Positions 27,260-34,297 of a stretch of DNA of 35,875 nucleotides are shown piece by piece. Numbering within the stretch: the first letter of the stretch is position 1; every line of letters starts with the position of its first letter. The DNA lies in the NCBI GenBank assembly GCA_020073005.1, contig JAIQFX010000054.1, positions 1 to 35,875 of the forward strand. Reading direction: 5' to 3'. This DNA is from Terriglobia bacterium. GTDB taxonomy: Bacteria > Acidobacteriota > Vicinamibacteria > Vicinamibacterales > CAVVIG01. The position numbers were made by a program, and so were the translations under genes. Below the pieces are notes generated by a model. The model did not search any database. It was given only the letters and a program-made list of their open reading frames with translations, and had not been told where the DNA came from.

Positions 27260-27588
27260 GATTCCTCCCTGTGCCGCCTCACGGCTGTCTGTCTGGCGCC
27301 GCGCTTTCGACGGATGACTTGCCAGGACGCAAGCGTCGTGCCCGGGAAATTGGCCCGCTCATCCGCAACGAGAGCACGCGGCCCGACTTCATCACAGTGA
27401 ACGTAGCGTCGGCATGAGATGTGCTCTGGAACACGATCGCGGGCTGCATCGCGTTCCAGAAAGAAGAACATCATGCGTCCTCATCGTCGCCGGCCCTGAC
27501 GGAATCCCGGACACCGACGGGGCTTCGCGATCTTCTCTCCCGTTGCGGTGGTCGTCGTGGCCAACCACGGACAAAGGGAGATAAACCC
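27260..27588. other. Intergenic region with an imperfect inverted repeat
   Basis: No gene is supported in this 329-base gap. It holds the ribosome binding sites of both flanking divergent genes. An inverted repeat lies at 27426-27459: CTGGAAC-a-CGAT and ATCG-c-GTTCCAG around a 10-base loop. It could be an operator or RNA hairpin for the alpha/beta hydrolase. Confidence 0.5.
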
Positions 27589-28524
27589 ATGTCTCACGCA
27601 CCATCTACTTTCAAGACTCCGGAAGGTGAAGCCGCGTTTCTGGCTGCGTATGACGCGGCGATGAAATTGTGGCCTGTTCCATATACAGAGATGGACCTTC
27701 CGAGTCAGTTTGGGACGACGCATGTTGTCATCAGTGGTCAGAAAGATGGCCCACCGCTGGTGCTGTTGCACGGGTATATGGCGACATCGACGATGTGGTC
27801 GCCCAACATTGCCGATTTCAGCAGGGACTATCGCGTCTATGCCATCGACGTCATGGGGCAGCCGAGCAAGAGCATTCCCAGGGAACCGATACAAGATGCG
27901 GCAGATTACACTGCGTGGCTGACCGCGACCTTGGACGGACTGCACCTCGACCGCATTTCTCTCGTGGGCATGTCTTACGGTGGGTGGCTCGCGCTCAACT
28001 TCGCGGTCGCCTCGCCCGAGCGTGTTCAGAGGCTTGTGCTGCTGTCTCCGGGCGGAGGTTTCATTCCGGTAGCCAGACAGTTCAGCCTGCGCGGGATGCT
28101 GATGGTGTTCTTCCCGACACGCTTCATGGTGAACTCGTTCATGGGCTGGCTGGGATTCACGCACAGACCCGGTGAGACGGATGGCCGGCGCGTGCTCGAG
28201 CTGATGTATTTCGGTCTGAGGCATTTTCGAGTGCCGCAAGAGACGTTGCGTGTCATGCCCACCATGTTCTCTGACGACCAACTGCGGGCGATGCGCGTCC
28301 CGACATTGCTGCTCATAGGCGACCACGAAGTCATGTACGACCCGGCAACGGCCTTGGCTCGGGCGCGTCAGCTTTTTCCTGACCTCCAAGGCGAACTGGT
28401 GCCACGGTCCAGTCACGACATGTGCTTCAACCAACATCGAATCGTGGACGCGCGGGTCCTCGACTTCCTGAAGACGACACGCACTGATGATCACAGGAAG
28501 ACTGCGGAACGTTCCGTGGTGTAG
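27589..28524 (+). CDS. Alpha/beta-fold hydrolase
   Basis: I chose ATG 27589, preceded by AAAGGGAG at 11 bases; the longer frame from 27421 crosses a hairpin. The 311-residue protein has the alpha/beta hydrolase core: HGYMATSTMW as oxyanion region, GMSYGG with Ser129, Asp245 in LLIGDHEVMYD and His276 in SSHDMCF. The lid region (160-215) is moderately hydrophobic. The substrate cannot be read from the sequence. Hand counting the first 130 bases gives about 52% G+C, clearly below the tad genes, so recent transfer is possible. No mobile element is seen. Confidence 0.87.
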   Translation: MSHAPSTFKTPEGEAAFLAAYDAAMKLWPVPYTEMDLPSQFGTTHVVISGQKDGPPLVLLHGYMATSTMWSPNIADFSRDYRVYAIDVMGQPSKSIPREPIQDAADYTAWLTATLDGLHLDRISLVGMSYGGWLALNFAVASPERVQRLVLLSPGGGFIPVARQFSLRGMLMVFFPTRFMVNSFMGWLGFTHRPGETDGRRVLELMYFGLRHFRVPQETLRVMPTMFSDDQLRAMRVPTLLLIGDHEVMYDPATALARARQLFPDLQGELVPRSSHDMCFNQHRIVDARVLDFLKTTRTDDHRKTAERSVV

Positions 28525-28544
28525 CACGGTATACACTACGCGGG

Positions 28545-29132
28545 ATGCCGTCGCTCGCCGTCTACGCGTGGCCGTACGGGCTGTTCTTCTGGGCCGTGAT
28601 CTTCTGGGCGTTCGCACCGGAGTTTCGCATCATCTCGAGGAAGACCGAACCGTTGACGAGCGCGCAGGACGCCGGTTCGAAGGGATTGATTGCGATCGGC
28701 CAGGGCCTGGCGATGTTCGCGGCCTTCGCGATCGCGATAACCGTCCCGTCGGCGACACTCCCGTATCGCTTGTGGCTATTCTGGGCGGGCCTCGCGGCGA
28801 TGATCGGGGGCAGCCTGCTGCGGCGCCACTGCTGGCGGATGCTCGGCGCGAGCTTCACGGGCGCCGTGATCGTCAGGCCGGATCAACTGATCGTGGACCG
28901 CGGCGCCTACCGCTACGTCCGCCATCCGTCATACACGGCCGGTGCGATCCTCTTCTTCGGCATCGGACTCGCCCTCGCCAACTGGATCAGCGTGGCCGTG
29001 CTGATGGGCGCCGTCCTGATCGTCTATGGCTATCGCGTCGGCGTCGAGGAGCGGGCGCTCCTTGCGACGCGTGGCGATTCGTACCGAAGCTATATGAGCC
29101 GCACGAAACGGTTTGTGCCGTTCTTGTTCTAG
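28545..29132 (+). CDS. Second ICMT-family membrane methyltransferase
   Basis: This 195-residue protein has about four to five membrane segments and the family motif RGAYRYVRHPSYTAGAILFF, followed by a membrane segment and the closing EERALLATRGDSYRSYMSRT. It resembles the protein at 8048-8659 in layout, but the sequence is clearly diverged. The start lies 20 bases after the alpha/beta hydrolase stop, so the two may be cotranscribed. The substrate is unknown. Confidence 0.82.
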   Translation: MPSLAVYAWPYGLFFWAVIFWAFAPEFRIISRKTEPLTSAQDAGSKGLIAIGQGLAMFAAFAIAITVPSATLPYRLWLFWAGLAAMIGGSLLRRHCWRMLGASFTGAVIVRPDQLIVDRGAYRYVRHPSYTAGAILFFGIGLALANWISVAVLMGAVLIVYGYRVGVEERALLATRGDSYRSYMSRTKRFVPFLF

Positions 29133-29210
29133 CGGGACCTGAGGCTGGCGTCCCCACGGGGAACCGCGCTTAGTTGCTCTGCCGCCTTCTTCAATCGCGC
29201 CAGAGCATCC

Positions 29211-29270
29211 GCTGGTCGCGTAGTTACCTGGATTCAGCTTGATCGACACGACGTCGAACGGCGCCGACAC
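29211..29270 (-). pseudogene. Possible relic of a TIGR03435-type acidobacterial protein
   Basis: About 20 codons encode APFDVVSIKLNPG, close to the FEVASIKPN start motif I know from TIGR03435 proteins of acidobacteria. The rest of such a protein (about 250 residues) is missing, so this is at most a decayed end. The remaining 29133-29350 stretch shows no gene. Confidence 0.25.
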
Positions 29271-29350
29271 TCAGTGCGGTTTGTTGCTGGCCGACGGACG
29301 TCGTGACTGGACGATGAGAATTGTCTACCGGCCGGCCCCAGTCGAGTCCG

Positions 29351-29389
29351 AAAAAGAAAACGGGCGGTGACCGTGGCGATCACCGCCCG
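29351..29389 (-). terminator. Intrinsic terminator of the aminotransferase gene
   Basis: On the minus strand a perfect 10-bp stem (CGGGCGGTGA with TCACCGCCCG, 9-base loop, bases 29389-29361) is followed by TTTTCTTTTTC. This is the only textbook intrinsic terminator I found in the window. It lies about 45 bases after the stop codon, behind the heptamer array. Confidence 0.85.
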
Positions 29390-29396
29390 CGACTCG

Positions 29397-29438
29397 CGAC
29401 TAACGACTAACGACTAACGACCAACGACCAACGACTAC
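29397..29438 (-). repeat. Tandem heptanucleotide repeat (TAGTCGT-like)
   Basis: Six units on the plus strand read cgactaa (three), cgaccaa (two) and cgactac. On the minus strand the array starts with the TAG stop codon of the aminotransferase, so it occupies the transcript's 3' end between stop and terminator. The unit differs from the array at 8668-8713, but length and position at a gene edge are alike. Confidence 0.85.
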
Positions 29439-30637
29439 TTGTCGCCGGCCGAGGTTTTCGCCGGCGCTGCCATGATCTCCTTGAACGCGGCCATGAACTT
29501 GTCCATCTCGGCCTGCGTGCCGACCGAGACGCGCAGATGCTGCGTCATCGGCGCAAACGGCCGGCCGACCAGCACGTCACGCTTCTGGAACTCAGGCGCG
29601 ACTTCGCTCACCTCACGCTTGAGACCGACCATGAAGAAGTTGGCCTCCGACGGCAGCACTTCGTGGCCGAGCGCCTTCAGTTTCGCGATGGTGTCGTCGC
29701 GGACCTGCTTGTTCAGTGCCTTGGTCTTCGCCTGTCCGGCCGTGTCCTTGACGGACGCCGCGCCACCGAACTTCACCGTAATGGACTGGCTGCCGGTCGT
29801 GAAGGTGCGGACCTTCCGGATGAGCTCGGGCGGCGCGATGCCGTAGCCCAGGCGCATGGCGGCAAGCGCCGCGATCTTGGAGAACGTACGGCAGACGATG
29901 ACGGGCCGTCCCTCGAGCACGTACTTCATCGACGACTCGTAGTCCGGGCTGTCGACGAAGTGGTGGTACGCCTCGTCGATGAGCACCGGCATGTCCTTCG
30001 GGATGCCGTCGAGCAGCTGCTTGATCTGAGCCTTCGGGACGATCATCCCCGTCGGGTTGTTCGGGTTGACGATGTAGATGAACCCGATTTCCGCGGCGCG
30101 CTTGTTCGCGATGTCGATGATCGCGGGGATGTTCTGCGTGTAGTCCTTGTTCAGCGGTACTCTGATCGTTTCCCGCCCGATCTGCGCCGCCTTCGAGTAG
30201 GGGTCGCCGTAGGTCGGGTTGACGCCCAGCACCTTCTTCTTCGGATCGCCGATCAGCATCGCAATGGTGATGGAACTCAACAGCTCGCCCGACCCGCAGC
30301 CGAAGATGATGTTTTCTGCCTTGACGCCATGCAGCTCTTGAATGGCCTGGGACAATCCGCCGTCCGGCGCGCCGTAGCGGTTCGCCCATTCCCAGGCCTT
30401 GGGATCGTCCATCGCCGCCCTGACGGCGGGCGGCACGCCGTACGGATTCTCGTTGTTGTTGATCTTGGCGACCTTGGTGAGATCCACGAGTTGCCGCGGG
30501 CCGCGGCCACCCTGGCCCGGCACGCCGGCGCGGCCGCCGCGGCCCTGCTGCGCGAAGAGATCCACGTCCGGGCCGACGCTGATATAACCGAGCGCGGCGG
30601 CGATGCCCCCTACGAACCTGCGGCGTGAAACTGCCAT
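29435..30637 (-). CDS. Tat-exported HisC-like PLP aminotransferase
   Basis: The start at 30637 has GGAGGG six bases upstream and gives a Tat signal: SRRRFVGG followed by a moderate hydrophobic stretch (IAAALGYISVG). A Gly/Arg-rich linker (QGRGGRAGVPGQGGRGPRQ) then leads into a class I/II aminotransferase fold similar to histidinol-phosphate aminotransferase. It has NENPYGVPPAVRAAM, PTYGDPYSKAA, Asn194 in NPNNPTG, Asp221 and Tyr224 in LIDEAYHHFV, and the Schiff-base Lys254 in CRTFSKIAALAAMRLGYGIA. All cofactor contacts seem intact. Cytosolic HisC needs no export signal, so a periplasmic role and a different substrate are likely. No his genes are near. Confidence 0.87.
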   Translation of the reverse strand: MAVSRRRFVGGIAAALGYISVGPDVDLFAQQGRGGRAGVPGQGGRGPRQLVDLTKVAKINNNENPYGVPPAVRAAMDDPKAWEWANRYGAPDGGLSQAIQELHGVKAENIIFGCGSGELLSSITIAMLIGDPKKKVLGVNPTYGDPYSKAAQIGRETIRVPLNKDYTQNIPAIIDIANKRAAEIGFIYIVNPNNPTGMIVPKAQIKQLLDGIPKDMPVLIDEAYHHFVDSPDYESSMKYVLEGRPVIVCRTFSKIAALAAMRLGYGIAPPELIRKVRTFTTGSQSITVKFGGAASVKDTAGQAKTKALNKQVRDDTIAKLKALGHEVLPSEANFFMVGLKREVSEVAPEFQKRDVLVGRPFAPMTQHLRVSVGTQAEMDKFMAAFKEIMAAPAKTSAGDK

Positions 30638-30779
30638 ACACCCTCCGTGAAGGAAGCTGAACAACTGCACGGGTATTCTAGCGCCGGGATACGAGAGTGG
30701 GGCGACAATCCTGTGAGACGGCCGCCCCGGTTACGAGATGTACCGGAGCCGGAAAACCCTATTGTGTTCTGGTGCGGGC

Positions 30780-32393
30780 TCATTTCAAGACGACTTTGCG
30801 ATAGCCCCCGGCGATCAGTGCCGACACATCCACGACGATGCGTGGCAGGCCGAGGCCGCCGGGATACACCAGGTAGCGAGGCTCCCATTGCGGGTGAAAT
30901 TTCTGCTTGAACGCCCGAAGACCACGGAAGTGATAAAAGGCTTCGCCGTGGGCGTACAGGAACGATCCCACGCGGCTCCAGAACGGCGCCACGGGTGACT
31001 GCTCCAAACCGGAGAGCGGCGCCACGCCAAGCGAGAACCATCGGTAGCCGTGCGTCTTGCCCCAGGCCATCACGTGCACCAGGAGGGCCTCCATCGTTTC
31101 CGGCGGGGCGGCGCGGGTATGGCGAATGAGATCGGTCGCGAGCTCGAAGCGCTGGGACCCCGCCCAGAGGTTGGCGAACGCGATGATCTCGCCGTCGCGT
31201 TCCATCACCGCGATGTCGAAGCGTGACAGATAGTCGGGACTGAAGGAGCCCAGCGAGAAGCCCTTCTCGCCACCGGCTTTCGCGGCCAGCCATTCGTCCG
31301 ACACGGCTCGAAGGCGGTCCATCATCGCGGCGGTTTCCTCCCGCGGGATCACCCGGAACGTCACCCCGGATCGCTCCAGACGACGACGATTCTGCCGGTG
31401 TTTGCTCCAGTGGCCGCCCGCGAGCGTGAACGACGTCAGGTCGACTCTCGCTTCTTCGCCGAGTTTGACAAACGCCAACCCGAAATCCGCGTAGTGATGC
31501 AGGAAGTCTTGCCGGACTTCGTAGAACACCGGTACCCCGTTGAAGTCGTGGCACTTCTCCAGAAAGCCGCGAATCAAGTCGGGCACCCGGTCGGCCGGAC
31601 CCGCCGGATCGCCGAGCGCGACCCAGGTGCGCCCTTGCACGCCGTACATGACGAACCCCTGCCGCTCGTCGTCGAACAACACCGCTTTGTCGCGCAGGAA
31701 CGCCAGAGATGGAAACGTCCACGGCTGCCGCTCGATGATCGCGCTCACGGCGTCGAGATCGGCCTCGGTGGGTTCAGCGACTTCGTGGGCGGCTGCTGCC
31801 AGCAGCCGCGCGAGCGCCACGAGCAGCAGCAACACGGCTGAACCGATCGACCCGCGCAGGAATCGCGACGCTTGCGCGTCCAGTCCGAATTGCCACCAGA
31901 GCTCGTTCGAGTACTCCACGTGCCGAAATGCGAAAAATCCGATCCAGACGGAGGCCCCGAGCGCGCCGGCGATCGCGACAAGCCAGCCGGTCGAAAAACG
32001 GGCGTCGAAGAACGCGGCCCGTCGATTGAACGATGGCCTCGCCTGCCAGAACACGAGCAGGACAAGCGTCAGCGCCAGGGCCTCTTCGTAGTGAATGCCT
32101 TTGAGGAGGGATGCGACGATGCCCAGGGTGATGCAGGTCAGCGCCAGTAGGTAGGCGGCATCGAGACGTCGGGCCAGACCGTGCGACAGCACCAGCAGCG
32201 CGGCGCCCACGACGCTGCCGATGAAATGCGACACTTCGATGACGCCGATCGGGAGCACGCGGGCCACAAGGGACAGCCGTGCGGCGGCCGAGGGGGTGGC
32301 GCCGGAAACGAGCAGGATGGCCCCGCTCAGAAACGTGGAGATCGAGAGCACACGCGGCGCGATCTGGTCGGTCGCGCGGCGCAACCCGCTCAT
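30780..32393 (-). CDS. Short MprF/LpiA-like phosphatidylglycerol aminoacyltransferase
   Basis: The 537-residue protein has about six membrane segments in residues 15-210 (for example VIEVSHFIGSVVGAALLVLS and WLVAIAGALGASVWIGFFAF) and a cytosolic DUF2156 domain from about residue 215 to the end, with GRTWVALGDPAGP, KLGEEARVDL and WSKHRQNRRRLERSGVTFRV. A last stretch (YHFRGLRAFKQKFHPQWEPR) matches the MprF C-terminus. Full MprF has about 14 membrane segments and 840 residues; most of the flippase half is missing here, as in LpiA/AlaPGS-like short forms. It probably transfers an amino acid from tRNA to phosphatidylglycerol. It starts 18 bases after an AcvB-like gene. Confidence 0.83.
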   Translation of the reverse strand: MSGLRRATDQIAPRVLSISTFLSGAILLVSGATPSAAARLSLVARVLPIGVIEVSHFIGSVVGAALLVLSHGLARRLDAAYLLALTCITLGIVASLLKGIHYEEALALTLVLLVFWQARPSFNRRAAFFDARFSTGWLVAIAGALGASVWIGFFAFRHVEYSNELWWQFGLDAQASRFLRGSIGSAVLLLLVALARLLAAAAHEVAEPTEADLDAVSAIIERQPWTFPSLAFLRDKAVLFDDERQGFVMYGVQGRTWVALGDPAGPADRVPDLIRGFLEKCHDFNGVPVFYEVRQDFLHHYADFGLAFVKLGEEARVDLTSFTLAGGHWSKHRQNRRRLERSGVTFRVIPREETAAMMDRLRAVSDEWLAAKAGGEKGFSLGSFSPDYLSRFDIAVMERDGEIIAFANLWAGSQRFELATDLIRHTRAAPPETMEALLVHVMAWGKTHGYRWFSLGVAPLSGLEQSPVAPFWSRVGSFLYAHGEAFYHFRGLRAFKQKFHPQWEPRYLVYPGGLGLPRIVVDVSALIAGGYRKVVLK

Positions 32394-32411
32394 GCGACCG
32401 TCATCGACGCG

Positions 32412-33170
32412 TCACCGCGGCGCGTTCGCCTGGATCCATGCGATAGCCTCCAGCAGGCGCTGGTCGAACTCGGAGAGGTTGTCGCTGAATCGATGGTCGG
32501 AGGCCCTCACGACCCACAGCCGCTTCGGTTGCGCGGCATGCTGCAGGACGCGTTCAATCTCAGCCAGCGGCACGTATTCGTCGTGGGTCGAATGAATCGC
32601 CGCGATCGGAATCGGCGCGACGTCCGACACGATCGCCGCCACGCTGAAGGTCGGTTCGTTCGGGATCTTGTGGGTCAGATAGGTGATCGCATCCTTCCAG
32701 CGCCAACCCAGCTCGTTCAGATCGGGCAAGCCCACACCGACGATCCCCCGGATGGCGGCTTTCGTGCGTGGATGGGTGGTCGCGAGTACGGAGAGGCCTG
32801 CGCCTTCCGAGACGCCAACGAGAATCGGCCTTCTGGCGCCAACGCCGGCCGCCGCCTGCAGCAGCGTGCGGTAGTCGCCCGGCTCGTCGGCGGCACGCAG
32901 GGTCGTGGGTCCCGAGGTGAAGCTCGCGAGATACGCTTTGACGTCGAAGCCCGTGACGGCAAAACCTCGGGCCGCAAGCAGCTGCGCGACGTGCGGTCCG
33001 AGGTGAATCCAGCCGCCGTCCCCACTCGACACGATGACGGGCTCGCCAGCTGGGGGGCCGTACACGTACAGCGTCTGCTGGCGTCCGCGTAGTGTGATGG
33101 TCCGCGGAACCTGCGCCGACCCGGAGATCGTGGCCGCGATCACGGCAAGACAGAGGAGCGACCGTCTCAT
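32412..33170 (-). CDS. AcvB/VirJ-like hydrolase, probable lipid-aminoacyl removal enzyme
   Basis: I chose the start at 33170, which gives a signal peptide (MRRSLLCLAVIAATISGSAQ); a longer start at 33215 adds 15 residues without improving it. The 252-residue protein is an alpha/beta hydrolase of the VirJ/AcvB family: IVSSGDGGWIHLGPHVAQLL, VTGFDVKAYLASF, GVSEGAG with Ser121, Asp197 in IHSTHDEYVPL and His226 in ASDHRFSDN. In Agrobacterium, AcvB hydrolyses lysyl-phosphatidylglycerol made by LpiA, and the two genes are adjacent, as here. By that parallel this is the hydrolase half of the pair, in the periplasm. Confidence 0.78.
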   Translation of the reverse strand: MRRSLLCLAVIAATISGSAQVPRTITLRGRQQTLYVYGPPAGEPVIVSSGDGGWIHLGPHVAQLLAARGFAVTGFDVKAYLASFTSGPTTLRAADEPGDYRTLLQAAAGVGARRPILVGVSEGAGLSVLATTHPRTKAAIRGIVGVGLPDLNELGWRWKDAITYLTHKIPNEPTFSVAAIVSDVAPIPIAAIHSTHDEYVPLAEIERVLQHAAQPKRLWVVRASDHRFSDNLSEFDQRLLEAIAWIQANAPR

Positions 33171-33240
33171 CCTACAGATGCGGCTGGCGCAACCCACGGC
33201 GCCGGCCGAACTCATTGAGCGAGTCTACTTCCTTGACACG

Positions 33241-33480
33241 ATGCCCAACACCAAGAACGACCTGGTGGCGGCGCTCAAGCAGGCGTTCGCGTACTGCGAT
33301 GGCGCGTACGAGTCGATGACCGATGCGTCAGCCCAGCAGATCGTCAAATTCGGCGGCAGCGGTCAGTCGAAGTTCCACCTGCTGAACTGGAACATCTGGC
33401 GCACGTGGGAACAGCAGCACCCCACGCTGCGTATTGAAGACTGCACGTCAGGTACACCCATCTCGCCGCGGCCGGAGACC
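33241..33480 (+). pseudogene. DinB-family gene fragment
   Basis: The codons from 33241 encode MPNTKNDLVAALKQAFAYCD and then a diverged SMTDASAQQIVKFGGSGQSK and WNIWRTWEQQHP, which resemble the C-terminal half of DinB-like proteins. The N-terminal half with the first metal ligand is missing, no ribosome binding site is seen, and the frame runs into the DUF4386 start. It is most likely a decayed gene. Confidence 0.55.
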
Positions 33481-33482
33481 AC

Positions 33483-34157
33483 ATGGACATCGAACGACGC
33501 GCCGGACGGATCGTCGGCGCCCTCTTCCTCGCGCAGATGGCGGGCAGCGCGGTCCTGAATGGCGGCCTCGAGGCGCCGCTCTTCGGTGAACCGGGCTTCC
33601 TTGTGAACGCCGCGCCGCACGCGCTGCAGCTCGGCGCCTCCGCCCTGTTCGGCCTCGCCCTCGGCGCTCTCTTTACCGCCGTCGCCGTCACGGCATTCCC
33701 GATCGTCCGCGCGCACAGCGAGGCCCTCGCCCTGTGGCTGTTCGCGCTCGGCGCGGTGGGCCTCGCCCTCGCGGCCGTCGAGCACGCCAGCGTGATGTCG
33801 ATGGTGTCGCTCAGTCACGCCTACGCCAACGCCGCCACCGGCGCTCGCGATCAGTTCCAGGCGCTGCGCGGCGTCGTGGCAGCGGCGCGCAACTGGGCGC
33901 ACTATTTCGCCCGCCTCCTCGATGGGACGACGCTGCTCGTCTTCTACCTCGCGCTGTTCCGCTTCACCCTCGTGCCGCGTGCGCTGGCCCTCCTCGGTCT
34001 CCTCGCGACGTTGCTGCAGATCTCCGGGATCGCGGTGGTGTTCTTCGGGCACGACGTGGTGTTTCCGCTGCTCGCGCCGCTGGGCGTGGCGCAGCTGGCG
34101 CTGTCGGTGTGGCTGCTGACCAAAGGGTTCGCCCGCCAGGCGGACGCCGCGTCCTGA
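33483..34157 (+). CDS. DUF4386-like membrane protein
   Basis: The 224-residue protein has about six membrane segments and begins MDIERRAGRIVGALFLAQMA, typical of DUF4386 proteins. Other segments include SALFGLALGALFTAVAVTAF, LWLFALGAVGLALAAVEHAS, TTLLVFYLALFRF and LGVAQLALSVWLL. The family has no known function. GGAGA lies eight bases before the ATG. The 3' end is followed by a strong hairpin. Confidence 0.75.
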   Translation: MDIERRAGRIVGALFLAQMAGSAVLNGGLEAPLFGEPGFLVNAAPHALQLGASALFGLALGALFTAVAVTAFPIVRAHSEALALWLFALGAVGLALAAVEHASVMSMVSLSHAYANAATGARDQFQALRGVVAAARNWAHYFARLLDGTTLLVFYLALFRFTLVPRALALLGLLATLLQISGIAVVFFGHDVVFPLLAPLGVAQLALSVWLLTKGFARQADAAS

Positions 34158-34160
34158 TGA

Positions 34161-34194
34161 CGCCGTGGATCCTCAGCGTGGGATCCACACGGCG
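34161..34194. terminator. Strong hairpin between convergent genes
   Basis: CGCCGTGGATCC pairs with GGATCCACACGGCG (two-base bulge) around an 8-base loop. It lies 4 bases after the DUF4386 stop and about 100 bases from the ADOP stop, so it could end both transcripts. No T-run follows. A GGATCC core is shared with the stem at 12011-12043. Confidence 0.5.
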
Positions 34195-34297
34195 CGTGGA
34201 CCTTCGGTATCACTTGTCATAAGCGCGGCGCCTCAGATCCTTAAGCAGTGCTCATGCTCAATCGAGGAGGTGTTCATGTGCGCCCCCGCAGCGCGGT

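Noticed and set aside
33220-33260. Sigma-70 promoter from TTGACA near 33235
   Set aside because: No -10-like sequence at the proper distance and the downstream frame is a gene fragment.
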